NCBI GenBank assembly: GCA_026392355.1
Contig: JAPLCF010000028.1
Span: forward strand, 50,100 to 114,099
DNA: 64,000 bases
Direction: 5' to 3'
From: Actinomycetota bacterium
Lineage (GTDB): Bacteria > Actinomycetota > Thermoleophilia > Gaiellales > F1-60-MAGs149
The notes under the pieces were generated by a model, which saw nothing but the letters and a program-made list of their open reading frames with translations, made no database searches and was not told the DNA's origin. Positions 54,023 through 62,075 of this stretch are shown here, piece by piece; positions within the stretch are counted from its first letter, which is position 1, and the number at the start of each line of letters is the position of its first letter. Made by a program: the position numbers and the translations under genes.

Positions 54023-54835
54023 CTACATCATCGTGGGCTCAGCAGGCGCTGTGACGATGCGCCCGTCGATCCATTCCGCGTTCGCGTAGAACGGCTCCGT
54101 CAACTCGACGAGCCGACCATCGCTGCCCGGCACGAGATCGATCAGATCAAAGCGGCGCGCGACAAGATCGACATCGACGCGATAGTCGCGCCCGCCCTGC
54201 GGCCAGCCGAACTGAATGTGCACGCGACGCGGCAATTCGATGCCCTCGACGTCGATGCGCACCGCCGGCGTGCCGTGCAGACCGACAAGCAGCCCGATCG
54301 TCGCTGCCTGTGGCGCGCGGTTGAAGACCTCGCCCGCGATCCCGACCAGATAAACCTCGTCTGCCTCGCGCCGCCGTGCGCGCATGACGGTCTGCTGCGC
54401 AGCCTGCGACTCCTCGAGCGCGTGCTGCGTCTGCTCGAGGCGACGCTCGACCTCGGCCAGCGCGGCGCGAACGGCAGCGCCCTCCGTCTCCGCATCGGTC
54501 AGGCGTGCCGCGAGCGTGTCGATCTCCGTCTCGTGCGAGGACGAGTGGTCACGCGTCTCCTCGATCGTCTCAACGGCATTGTCGAGCTGTGATTGCAGCG
54601 CGTTGACCTGCGCCGTCAAGAGCCGCACGGTGCGATCGGAATCGTCGGCGATCGCCGCAACCTGCATGGGCTCCTCATCGAGCAGCTGCCAGCCGCTCTT
54701 TTCGGCACGCTCGACACACAGCGAGCAGACACTCACCTGCTGCCCCGATTTCGCATCGAGGTACGCATGCGAGCGCTCACCCGTCAGGAGATTGCGCCGA
54801 CACAGGCCGCACTGGATGTCGCCGTCGCCTGCCAT
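54023..54835 (-). CDS. Zinc-ribbon and coiled-coil protein of unknown function
   Basis: 270 aa. An N-terminal CxxC...CxxC zinc ribbon (IQCGLCRRNLLTGE and VCSLCVERAE, within residues 8-45) is followed by a coiled coil from about 65 to 160 (heptads of L, E and A). A globular C-terminal domain has GIAGEVFNRAPQAATIG and RVHIQFGWPQGG. No known enzyme motif is seen. The arrangement suggests a scaffold or nucleic-acid/protein adaptor. It is 112 bp from the Vps62-like gene. Confidence 0.7.
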   Translation of the reverse strand: MAGDGDIQCGLCRRNLLTGERSHAYLDAKSGQQVSVCSLCVERAEKSGWQLLDEEPMQVAAIADDSDRTVRLLTAQVNALQSQLDNAVETIEETRDHSSSHETEIDTLAARLTDAETEGAAVRAALAEVERRLEQTQHALEESQAAQQTVMRARRREADEVYLVGIAGEVFNRAPQAATIGLLVGLHGTPAVRIDVEGIELPRRVHIQFGWPQGGRDYRVDVDLVARRFDLIDLVPGSDGRLVELTEPFYANAEWIDGRIVTAPAEPTMM

Positions 54836-54939
54836 CTCCCTCCGATGCTACCGAACCGCCCCCTACCGGATACAGGATTTCCGTCATCCGCGGCGTATCG
54901 GTTTAGCATCCGCACGTTCTCCAACGGAGGGTTGGACTC

Positions 54940-55377
54940 ATGGGTGTTACTGAAATCACGATCTACGGGATCGTCTCGTTCATCGGCTACATCATCGTCG
55001 GCATCCGCCTGATGAAGCTCTGCGAGGCCTCCAGTGTCGGCAGCGGCTGGTTCGCGTTCGTCCCGATCCTAAACTTCACGCGCTGGGCGCGCCTCGCGGG
55101 CAAGAACCCGTGGCTCGTCCTGCTGTTCTTCATCCCCGTCGTCGGTGTGGTCCTCGAGCTGCTGTGGATCAACAAGATCTCCGAGCACACGGGCACGAAG
55201 TCCCCGTGGTTCTGGGTCTTCCTGATCTTCACGCTCGGTGGCTGGGGCGTTGCCAGCATCTTCAGCGGCGTCATGCTCTACATCGCCCTGCTCGTCGTGG
55301 CCGTCCTGATGATCGCCTCGCAGTGGATGATCTTCGATCCCACGAAGCCGATCGCCGGCGTCGCCGACAACAGCTAG
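54940..55377 (+). CDS. Four-helix small membrane protein (DUF5684-like), copy A
   Basis: 145 aa. Helices at about 5-25, 38-58 with FVPILNFTRWARLAGKNPW between them, and two further helices ending in SQWMIFDPTKPI. This is the DUF5684-type pattern; function unknown. It is a tandem paralogue of the next gene and has its own terminator. Confidence 0.75.
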   Translation: MGVTEITIYGIVSFIGYIIVGIRLMKLCEASSVGSGWFAFVPILNFTRWARLAGKNPWLVLLFFIPVVGVVLELLWINKISEHTGTKSPWFWVFLIFTLGGWGVASIFSGVMLYIALLVVAVLMIASQWMIFDPTKPIAGVADNS

Positions 55378-55402
55378 TTCCTCCAAGAGCGTCGCGATAC
55401 CC

Positions 55403-55440
55403 GAGGGGGTGGTGCTCCGGCACCGCCCCCTCTTGCGTTT
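55403..55440 (+). terminator. Rho-independent terminator after copy A
   Basis: GAGGGGGTGGTGC (55403-55415) pairs with GCACCGCCCCCTC (55420-55432) with one G-T wobble and a 4-nt loop, followed by TTGCGTTTT. Confidence 0.8.
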
Positions 55441-55517
55441 TCGCAACAGCGGCAGGATTTGCGCCGCGCTTCGCGTAGGTCGCCTCGTACCCCCGCACTA
55501 ATCGAGGAGCAACAACA

Positions 55518-55946
55518 ATGGGCGCAACCGAAGGAATCATTCTCAGTCTGATCTCGATCGTCGGCTGGATCGTGATCGGCATCCGCGTGATGCGGACCTG
55601 CGAGGTATCTGGCGTTTCGAACGGCTGGCTGGCCTTCATCCCGTTCCTCAACTTCACGCGATGGGCGCGCCTGTCGGGCCGCAACCCGTGGTGGACGCTG
55701 CTGTGGATCTTCCCCATCGCTGGCTACATCTTCTCGCTGATCTGCCTCGGTGGCGTCTCGCGCTTCAACGGCACGCAGCGCCCGTGGTTCTGGGTCTACC
55801 TCGTCACCGTGATTGTCAGCATCGCCGGCGCCGGTGCCTTCTCGGGCTTCGTCTACGGCGTCATCGCGATCATCGTGACGCTGATCGGCCTCTACGCCTC
55901 CTGGATGATCTTCGATCCGAGCAAGCCGATCGCTGAGGCCAAGTAG
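55518..55946 (+). CDS. Four-helix small membrane protein (DUF5684-like), copy B
   Basis: 142 aa with the same layout as copy A: FIPFLNFTRWARLSGRNPWW after helix 1 and ASWMIFDPSKPI near the end. Identity is high in the loops and lower in the helices, typical of an older tandem duplication. A good AGGAG site lies 10 bp upstream. A full REP begins 5 bp after the stop and may serve as terminator. Confidence 0.75.
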   Translation: MGATEGIILSLISIVGWIVIGIRVMRTCEVSGVSNGWLAFIPFLNFTRWARLSGRNPWWTLLWIFPIAGYIFSLICLGGVSRFNGTQRPWFWVYLVTVIVSIAGAGAFSGFVYGVIAIIVTLIGLYASWMIFDPSKPIAEAK

Positions 55947-55950
55947 CTTT

Positions 55951-56018
55951 GACGACGGGAACACCTCGAGGTGGCTCGGTCCCAAAGGGCCGATTCACCT
56001 CGAGGTGATCCCGTCGCC
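55951..56018. repeat. REP-like palindrome
   Basis: 32-nt arms at 55951-55982 and 55987-56018, differing from the element at 52136 by a few bases, including compensatory changes in the stem (GGTCC/GGGCC). It lies 5 bp after the copy B stop, where its hairpin could end transcription. Confidence 0.88.
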
Positions 56019-56071
56019 TTGGTTGATCAGACGCGCCAGTAGCGGCTGCTGATGCCGAGGCCTCGACTCCA

Positions 56072-56227
56072 GGCGACGCGATGACCTTGAGGTGAATCGG
56101 TCTTCCCGAACATTGCCGCCGCCGCAGGCGCCCGGCAATGTAAGGGTCACTCTTCAGCGAGACGTGCGCAGCACGGCTCCCCTGAAGACGTCACCCCACC
56201 GAGCCACCTCAAGGCCTTCGCATCGTC
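56072..56227. repeat. Expanded REP with nested hairpins
   Basis: The outer arms (56072-56102 and 56199-56227) are diverged REP arms that pair with each other. The loop has grown to about 96 nt and holds two inner hairpins: CATTGCC/GGCAATG (56111-56117 / 56134-56140) and CTTCAG/CTGAAG (56152-56157 / 56181-56186). The MFS gene's stop lies directly after it. It could be a structured non-coding RNA, a nested insertion in a REP, or a terminator. Confidence 0.65.
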
Positions 56228-57790
56228 TTACGTCTCCTTGGCGTACTCGGCTTCGAGGTCGAGCTCTTGCTGCTTGCGCGGAAAGCCGAACCAGGTGACG
56301 AGGAGGCCGAGGAAGACGGCGATCAGTGCGACGGTGATCGCTGCGCCTGAGCCAGCGATGAAGGCCTGACGGGCGCCTTCGATGATCGCGTCGCCGTACT
56401 TCGGATACTGCTCGGCGAGTACCTGCGCCCCACCGAACGACTCGCTGAGGATGCTCGCCGTCTTCTCGGAAATGCCCTCACGCTCGCTAGCCGGGAGGCT
56501 CGCGAGCTGCTGATCAACCGACGCGGTGTACTGACGCGTGAGGAAGATCGCGAGGATCGACTGCATGACCGCCGCACCGAGGTCGCGCTGGAGGTCGGTC
56601 ATGCCCGAGCCCATACCTGCCCGATGGGTGGGCACGGCGGCCATGATCGAGCGCGAAGCTGGGGTGCCGGCCAGGCCGATGCCAATGCCAATCACGGCAA
56701 AGGCTGCGCCAACCGGCAGGTACGACGCACCCTCGTGCCAGGTGAACATGAGCGCGATACCGAGCAACACGAAGATCACGCCCACGGCCATCGTGAAGCG
56801 CGACCCGCGAACTCGGATCAATCGCGCGGCGAGCGGCGAGACGAGAACCATCGTGATACTCAGCGGCAGCGCCGCGACACCCGCCTCGAACGTCGAGTAC
56901 CCGAGCACGTTCTGCACGTACTGCTGCCCGATGAACATCGAGCCAACGAGCGTGCCGAAGACGATCAGACCCGTCAGCGCCGCGACCCAGAAGATGCGGC
57001 GCGACGCGATCGCGAGATCGAAGAGCGGGTTCGGGGCGCGCTTCTGCCGCCAGAAGAACAGCGCGAACCCCAAGGCGCTGGCGAGCATCACGATCACACC
57101 GAAGCGGACGCTGGACGGGACCGAGACGAAGTGCAGGCCGAGCGTGAGCAGCCCGATCGCGAGCACCGACAGCACGCCCCCGAGGTGATCGACCGGGCGC
57201 GTCTCCTCGCCGAGGTTCTTGGGGATCACGAGGATTGCGAGCACCAGCGCGACGACGGCAATCGGGACCGTCAGCGAGAAGGCCGAACCCCACCCGTAGT
57301 ACTCGAGGAGGTAGCCAGCGATCGCTGGGCCAAGCGCCGAGGCGCCGCAGCCGATACCGGTCCACATGGCGATTGCTTTTGTCTGCGACTGGCCTTTGAA
57401 AAGGGCCACGACGATCGAGAGCGTGGTCGGGAACGCCATGCCGGCTGCGATGCCACCGCCGATGCGGGCGAGCACCAGGATCTCGATACTTGGCGCGAAC
57501 GCCGCCAGGAGCGCCATCGGGATCGACAACGCGAGGCCGCCGACGAGCATCAGACGCCGGCCGTACCGGTCGGCAACGGCACCGAGATAGAGCACGGAGG
57601 CGGCGAGCCCGAGGGTGAAGCCGACCGCTACCAGGTTGAGCGACACCTGCGAGGCCTGCAGGTCGCGGCCGATCGTCGGCAGCGCCACGTTGGCGACCGA
57701 CAGATTCATGTTCGCGACGGCAGCGCCGAGGATCAGCGTCGCAAGAATGACGACGCCGCGTGGCGGCGACTCGGCTGTGCTGACGCTCAT
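56228..57790 (-). CDS. MFS exporter, DHA2 (EmrB/QacA-like, 14-helix) family
   Basis: 520 aa with about 14 hydrophobic segments. Motif A GAVADRYGRRLMLVGG lies near residues 70-85 and the antiporter motif C GIGCGASALGPAIAGYLLEYYGW near 145-165. It probably exports hydrophobic drugs or metabolites using the proton gradient. It shares the base of a TAATG with the upstream DUF2252 gene, so the two form an operon. No TetR-type regulator is adjacent. Confidence 0.9.
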   Translation of the reverse strand: MSVSTAESPPRGVVILATLILGAAVANMNLSVANVALPTIGRDLQASQVSLNLVAVGFTLGLAASVLYLGAVADRYGRRLMLVGGLALSIPMALLAAFAPSIEILVLARIGGGIAAGMAFPTTLSIVVALFKGQSQTKAIAMWTGIGCGASALGPAIAGYLLEYYGWGSAFSLTVPIAVVALVLAILVIPKNLGEETRPVDHLGGVLSVLAIGLLTLGLHFVSVPSSVRFGVIVMLASALGFALFFWRQKRAPNPLFDLAIASRRIFWVAALTGLIVFGTLVGSMFIGQQYVQNVLGYSTFEAGVAALPLSITMVLVSPLAARLIRVRGSRFTMAVGVIFVLLGIALMFTWHEGASYLPVGAAFAVIGIGIGLAGTPASRSIMAAVPTHRAGMGSGMTDLQRDLGAAVMQSILAIFLTRQYTASVDQQLASLPASEREGISEKTASILSESFGGAQVLAEQYPKYGDAIIEGARQAFIAGSGAAITVALIAVFLGLLVTWFGFPRKQQELDLEAEYAKET

Positions 57791-59202
57791 TACGACTTGA
57801 CGATATCGTCGGCGTCGTCGCGCGCTTCGATTCGGCCGTCCGCGACGGCTGCCTTGAGCGCGTCGTAATCCTGCTCGTTGCGGTCCGCGTAGGCCTCGGC
57901 GAACGCCACCATCGCAGCGTCAAAGCGGTCCGAGGAGCCCAAGTAGGCGGAGATCGCGACGCAGTCGCCCGACCGCGCATGCGCCTTGGCCAGCGTGCGG
58001 GCACAGACGATGCCGTACAGGCCCAGCAACTTCTCGTTCATCTGCTCGACGTCGGCCGAGCCCTTCCAGTCGCGCAGCTGGCGCCAGTAGTACTCCCGCT
58101 TGTACGGCCCGGTCGCCCAGCCAAGGAACGCGTCGCTCGCCGACTGCATCAGCCGCTGGCCCGCGACGACGCGCTGCCCATGGTGCGCGTACGCCGAGGC
58201 GCCGAGATAGGGCTCGAACACCGATGCGCCGGCCTCCTTGACCTGGAGGAACAGGAGATCGTTCTCGTCGGCACCCTGGAGCAGCACGATCACGCAGCGG
58301 GTCCCGACCGAGCCGACGCCCACGACCTTGATGGCGGAGTCGACGTACGTGTAGCGGTCGAGCAGTACGCGCACGTCGTCGCGCACCGACGCGACGTAGT
58401 CGAGGAACACGTGACGCGCGAGTGCCTCGGGGTCCTCCCCCACTAGGTCGCGCAGGTCACTGAGCGGCACGATCAGCGGCGGGTCCGCGACGATGCGGCG
58501 ACGGCCATCGACGACCTCGGTGAAGCGCGACACCGCCTGCAGGTGATCCTTGCCGCGGGCTCGGTCGGCGGCGCGCTCGATGAAGCGACGCCAGTCCGTG
58601 TCTGCCACGTCCTTGACTGCGGCATCGACTTCGAGCTGTGAGTGCCACGTCTCGAGCGCGGTCATGGCGGCGAACTCCGCCATCGCCGTGCGGTAGCGCT
58701 CGGCGGTCAGACGGGCGATTTCGCGCTGCTGCTTCGGTTTGAAGCCGCGGTCGCGCGCTGCCACCACCATGCTCGTAACGAGACGCTTGATATCCCAGCA
58801 GAACGGTCCGGGAAGCGTCTCGTCGAAGTCATTGAGATCGAACACCAGCGACCGCTCCGGCGAGCCGTACAGCCCGAAGTTGAGGAGATGCGCATCACCG
58901 CACATCTGGACGGTGAGGTCGCTGTGCACGGACTGCGCGAGGTCGTACGCCATCAGCCCTGCCGACCCGCGGTAGAACGTGAAGGCGCTGCGCAGCATGC
59001 GGCCGTGCCGGATCGGCACCAGCCATGGCAGTCGATCCGCATCGGCGGCGATTGTGAGTGCGACGGCATCGCGCTCAGCAGGCGCGGGGACCAGCTCGGC
59101 AAGCTGCTTCAGCGGCAGCGTCGAACGTACCGCCTTGCCCCGCTCGCGGCGTTCTGCCCGTGTCGGATGCTCGGGCCACTTCGTGTCGTCTACATTCGCC
59201 AC
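57790..59202 (-). CDS. DUF2252 family protein
   Basis: 470 aa. Typical DUF2252 motifs: FYRGSAGLMAYDLA, CGDAHLLNFGLYGSPERSLVFDLNDFDE, the later KVVGVGSVGTRCVIVLLQG and GQRVVAGQRLMQSASDAFLG. The DAHLLNFG and DLNDFDET segments resemble the catalytic and metal motifs of aminoglycoside-phosphotransferase-like kinases, so a kinase fold is likely. The substrate is unknown. It is co-transcribed with the exporter and divergent from the selenoprotein. Confidence 0.88.
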   Translation of the reverse strand: MANVDDTKWPEHPTRAERRERGKAVRSTLPLKQLAELVPAPAERDAVALTIAADADRLPWLVPIRHGRMLRSAFTFYRGSAGLMAYDLAQSVHSDLTVQMCGDAHLLNFGLYGSPERSLVFDLNDFDETLPGPFCWDIKRLVTSMVVAARDRGFKPKQQREIARLTAERYRTAMAEFAAMTALETWHSQLEVDAAVKDVADTDWRRFIERAADRARGKDHLQAVSRFTEVVDGRRRIVADPPLIVPLSDLRDLVGEDPEALARHVFLDYVASVRDDVRVLLDRYTYVDSAIKVVGVGSVGTRCVIVLLQGADENDLLFLQVKEAGASVFEPYLGASAYAHHGQRVVAGQRLMQSASDAFLGWATGPYKREYYWRQLRDWKGSADVEQMNEKLLGLYGIVCARTLAKAHARSGDCVAISAYLGSSDRFDAAMVAFAEAYADRNEQDYDALKAAVADGRIEARDDADDIVKS

Positions 59203-59256
59203 GACGCCAGTCTAGTGGCCTTCTGCGCAGCGGGTCCTGCGACTAGAGTCCCGGGA

Positions 59257-59556
59257 ATGGCGATCAATCCGACGCACTCGATCCGGCTCACGTACTGCGT
59301 GCCTTGAGGGGCGACGTCGAACGCTGCGAGTCTCGCGGCGAAGATCCTCGGAGGCTGGGGCCCGATCCTGAGTGAGCTCACGCTCGTGCCCGGTCGCGGC
59401 GGCATCTACGACCTCGAGATCAACGGGACGATGGTCTACTCCAAGCACGCGCTCGGCCGTAAGGGCTACCCCGAGGACGACGCGGTGCTGCCCGCAATCC
59501 GCGCGGCGATTGGGGCCGAGGTGCTCGAGCCGCAATCCGAGCCGATCCGCGACTAG
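59257..59556 (+). CDS. SelW-like (Rdx/SelT-SelW-SelH) selenoprotein, TGA read as selenocysteine
   Basis: 100 codons from ATG 59257 to TAG 59554, with one in-frame TGA at codon 17 (59305-59307). Read as Sec, the protein is a thioredoxin-like Rdx protein of normal length (99 aa): RLTYCVP-U-GATSNAASLAA, then a GWGPILSELTLVPGRGGIYD strand and NGTMVYSKHALGRKGYPE. The TGA falls exactly on the second redox residue of the CxxC/CxxU motif (Cys14-x2-Sec17). A SECIS-like hairpin lies at the right distance downstream. Two separate ORFs or a pseudogene would not keep the coding pattern on both sides. The selA/B/C/D genes should exist elsewhere in the genome. Probable role: redox/stress protein. Confidence 0.85.
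59322..59340 (+). promoter_or_regulatory. Bacterial SECIS-like hairpin
   Basis: CGCTGCGA-GTC-TCGCGGCG forms an 8-bp stem (one G-U pair) with a GUC loop, 22 nt after the TGA at 59305. Known bacterial SECIS elements sit in this range and carry a G at the start of the apical loop, so both features fit SelB recognition. Confidence 0.75.
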
Positions 59557-60158
59557 CTCGCGATCCCCTGGTGGCGCCGCTCGGCGTTCCGTAGGTACTC
59601 GGGCTGCCGTACGAGCGAGAGGTCGATCTCGAGGTTCACGGCGTCGCTGACGAGCGCGCCCGTCGGATCGAACGTGATGCCGTAATCGCTGCGCAGGATC
59701 CGCGTGGTCAGCTCGATGCCGACACGGTCGTGCCCGTATGGGTCTTTCGCGGTGCCGCCGCTGACGGCATGGAACACCACGTCATGCGTCGTGCCATGCA
59801 ACTCCAGCGTGCCATCGACGATGTAGTCCCCCGAGTTCGGGCGCACACCGGAGATCGTGAAGACAACGTGCGGATGCGTTTCGGCGCCGAGGAAATCTGG
59901 CCCTTTGGCGTGCTTGTCGCGCGCATCGTTGCCGGTCTCCAGGCTATTAGCCACGACCGTCGCATTGCCCGTGACACCACCATCCGTGGCCGCAATGGCA
60001 CCCGTCACGTCGGAAAACCGTCCGCGCAGCTTGGTGATGCCGAGATGCCGCACGACGAAGCCGACCGTCGAATGGTCGGGATCGATGGTCCAGCGGCCCG
60101 GCGGGACCAAGTCGCCTAGCGGCGCAACCGTGCTCGGTGTCGTCGCGGTCATCGACAT
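59553..60158 (-). CDS. YceI-family lipid-binding-like protein
   Basis: 201 aa from ATG 60158. YceI lipocalin-like fold: PPGRWTIDPDHSTVGFVVRHLG, KLRGRFSDVTGAIAATDGG, the RDKHAKGPDFLGAETHPHVVF stretch and a late GTAKDPYGHDRVGIE. Many YceI proteins bind polyprenoids or serve in stress response. No clear signal peptide, so it may be cytoplasmic. Its stop shares CTAG with the selenoprotein stop. Confidence 0.88.
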   Translation of the reverse strand: MSMTATTPSTVAPLGDLVPPGRWTIDPDHSTVGFVVRHLGITKLRGRFSDVTGAIAATDGGVTGNATVVANSLETGNDARDKHAKGPDFLGAETHPHVVFTISGVRPNSGDYIVDGTLELHGTTHDVVFHAVSGGTAKDPYGHDRVGIELTTRILRSDYGITFDPTGALVSDAVNLEIDLSLVRQPEYLRNAERRHQGIAS

Positions 60159-60276
60159 CGCGTGAGGTCCGGGGCGGCGGGTGATGCAGCGGCTGTGGCT
60201 GCGCGCTGTCGTGGTGGGCGCGCGACACCGGCCGTCAACGGTGTCGCGCGCCACACACGTGCATGCGGCGGCAGGG

Positions 60277-60474
60277 TCACTTGACCAACCCCGTCGGGGG
60301 AACGCCATGCCCGTCGATCACAGGCCGCACTGCGGGGATGAGTCCGCGTACGCGCAGCCCGGATTTAAGGACAGCGTCTTCAAGCGCCGCTGCCGCCGCA
60401 GTCCAGCACAGCCCGACTCGCCCATACCGCGTCGTCGGAACGGCGGAGTCATCAAGGGTTCGCGTGCTGAACAT
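60277..60474 (-). CDS. Possible small ORF in the 402-bp gap before citrate synthase
   Basis: 65-aa frame with a central alanine-rich stretch and no recognised family. The rest of the gap 60159-60560 holds no convincing gene, RNA or repeat. The frame could equally be a decayed remnant; only its length and fair codon use support it. Confidence 0.2.
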   Translation of the reverse strand: MFSTRTLDDSAVPTTRYGRVGLCWTAAAAALEDAVLKSGLRVRGLIPAVRPVIDGHGVPPTGLVK

Positions 60475-60560
60475 GCCCCCATTGTCGGAGGCTGGTGATC
60501 AGCGGATCTCGTACGCCGCCGCCGTGTGGCTGCGGCTATCTACGCGGAGCCTTTGCGGGT

Positions 60561-61679
60561 TTAGCTGGGCATCGGGCCGACGTAGTCGACCTGGGGGCGG
60601 ATCAGGCGCGGGTACTGGATCTGCTCCAGCATGTGCGCTGTCCAACCCGCCGTGCGCGACACCGCGAACGTCGGCGTGTACAGGCCCGGATCAAGCTTGA
60701 TGGTCTCCAGCACGGCGGCCGCGTAGTACTCGACGTTCGTGTAGAGGCGCTGGTCCGGCTTGTACTCGTGCAGCAGCTCGAGGGCCGTCGTCTCGACGTG
60801 ACGGGCGAGCGCGAGGCGCTCATCGTTCTCGCCGAGGCGCTCGGCAACCTCGCCGAGGGCGCGAGCGCGCGGGTCGTACGTCTTGTAGACGCGGTGCCCG
60901 AAGCCCATCAGGCGCTCCTTCTTCTCGATCTTGTCGCGCAGCCACGGCTCAGCGTTCTCCGGGGTGCCGATTTCGTCGATCATCGAGGAGACGTGGCTCG
61001 GGGCGCCGCCATGCAGCTTGCCCTTGAGTGCGCCGATCGCACCGACGAGGCCGGAGCCGATGTCGGAGGCGGTCGAGACGATCACGCGGCCGGTAAACGT
61101 CGAGGCGTTCATGCCGTGCTCAGCCGTCAGGACGAGGTACGCGTCGAGGGCGCCAACCTGGGCGTCCGTCGGCTCAGCGCCGTTCATCACGCGCAGGTAG
61201 GCGCGGGCCACGGAGTCGTCGGCCTTGATCTCACCCGGTGTCACGCCAGCACGACGGGCGCCGAGCAGTGCGACGGAGCCGGCGATCGCGCCGAGCGCAG
61301 CCTGCGCGTCGGCGAGCGTGCCGCCCTCGTCGAGGTGGCGCGTGGCGCCCCAGGCGCTGATCGCGGAGCGCACCGAGTCCATCGGGATCGCCTCGGGATT
61401 GAGCGTGTTGAGGATCGACTGATCGTCGGAGACGTGGCGCATGGCCGCGAAGATCGTGTCGCGGAGCTCCTGGCGCTCGGCCTCGTTGGGCAGGCGGCCG
61501 GTCCACAGGAGGTACGCGACCTCCTCGAAGCAGTTCTCGCGCACGAGCACCTCGGCGTCGTGGCCGCGGTAGATCAGCTGGCCGTTCTCGCCATCGACGA
61601 GACCGATCTCGCTGGGGCCGATGGAGATGCCCTCAAGGCCGTTACCGGCGTGCATGCGGGGATTGGATTCTGCAGACAT
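60561..61679 (-). CDS. gltA: Citrate synthase
   Basis: 372 aa, the short Gram-positive type. Catalytic His in LTAEHGMNASTFTGR, second His in LMGFGHRVYKTYDPRA, and the Asp region YTNVEYYAAAVL. It condenses oxaloacetate with acetyl-CoA at the head of the TCA cycle; a 2-methylcitrate synthase cannot be excluded by sequence alone, but no prp genes are nearby. A good AGAGGA ribosome site lies before ATG 61679. Confidence 0.9.
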   Translation of the reverse strand: MSAESNPRMHAGNGLEGISIGPSEIGLVDGENGQLIYRGHDAEVLVRENCFEEVAYLLWTGRLPNEAERQELRDTIFAAMRHVSDDQSILNTLNPEAIPMDSVRSAISAWGATRHLDEGGTLADAQAALGAIAGSVALLGARRAGVTPGEIKADDSVARAYLRVMNGAEPTDAQVGALDAYLVLTAEHGMNASTFTGRVIVSTASDIGSGLVGAIGALKGKLHGGAPSHVSSMIDEIGTPENAEPWLRDKIEKKERLMGFGHRVYKTYDPRARALGEVAERLGENDERLALARHVETTALELLHEYKPDQRLYTNVEYYAAAVLETIKLDPGLYTPTFAVSRTAGWTAHMLEQIQYPRLIRPQVDYVGPMPS

Positions 61680-61825
61680 ATTGATCCTCTAAAGAGCGTT
61701 GGATAAAAGGTAGCCGCAATCCGTATCGTGGGACGCCGGATGACGCATCTTCACCTTTGCCCGACATGTGGCGAGGTTCGGTTTGGCGCCTGACCCCAAT
61801 CCGAACATGGACGACAATCGAAAAG

Positions 61826-61881
61826 TGGAGCCAGTCGGGATCGAACCGACGACCCCCTGCTTGTAAAGCAGGTGCTCTCCC
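61826..61881 (-). pseudogene. tRNA-Ala fragment (3' two thirds) with altered anticodon
   Basis: 56 nt identical to the 3' part of the tRNA-Ala at 61929, offset 103 bp, except for one base that turns the anticodon TGC into TAC. The D-arm survives partly, but the 5' acceptor strand does not pair with the 3' strand (ATTCGGG against TGGCTCC). It cannot form a tRNA and is a truncated duplicate, not a tRNA-Val. Confidence 0.8.
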
Positions 61882-61905
61882 CGCGAGCCGACCCGAATCG
61901 GCGTG

Positions 61906-61923
61906 CGATGCCCAACGGCATCG
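61906..61923 (-). terminator. Hairpin just downstream of tRNA-Ala
   Basis: CGATGCC (61906-61912) and GGCATCG (61917-61923) pair perfectly around CAAC, five bases past the tRNA 3' end. There is no T run, so it may be a processing or weak termination signal. Confidence 0.35.
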
Positions 61924-61928
61924 AAAGG

Positions 61929-62001
61929 TGGAGCCAGTCGGGATCGAACCGACGACCCCCTGCTTGCAAAGCAGGTGCTCTCCCAGCTGAGCTATGGCCC
62001 C
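61929..62001 (-). tRNA. tRNA-Ala (anticodon TGC)
   Basis: 73 nt, CCA not encoded. All four arms pair: acceptor GGGGCCA/TGGCTCC with the G3-U70 wobble that identifies alanine tRNAs, D-stem GCTC/GAGC, anticodon arm CCTGC-TTTGCAA-GCAGG and T-arm GTCGG-TTCGATC-CCGAC. Confidence 0.95.
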
Positions 62002-62075
62002 AGGCGCGGGATCGCTCCCGCGCCGTGCATTGTGCCGCGTCTCGCCGATCCCTGTCGCACGCCTAGAATCTCCGC

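Noticed and set aside
59305..59307. TGA as an ordinary stop ending a short ORF
   Set aside because: The family's coding pattern continues in frame to TAG 59554 and the TGA sits on the redox residue, with a SECIS-like hairpin downstream.
61826..61898. tRNA-Val (TAC)
   Set aside because: The acceptor stem cannot pair and the sequence is otherwise a copy of tRNA-Ala.
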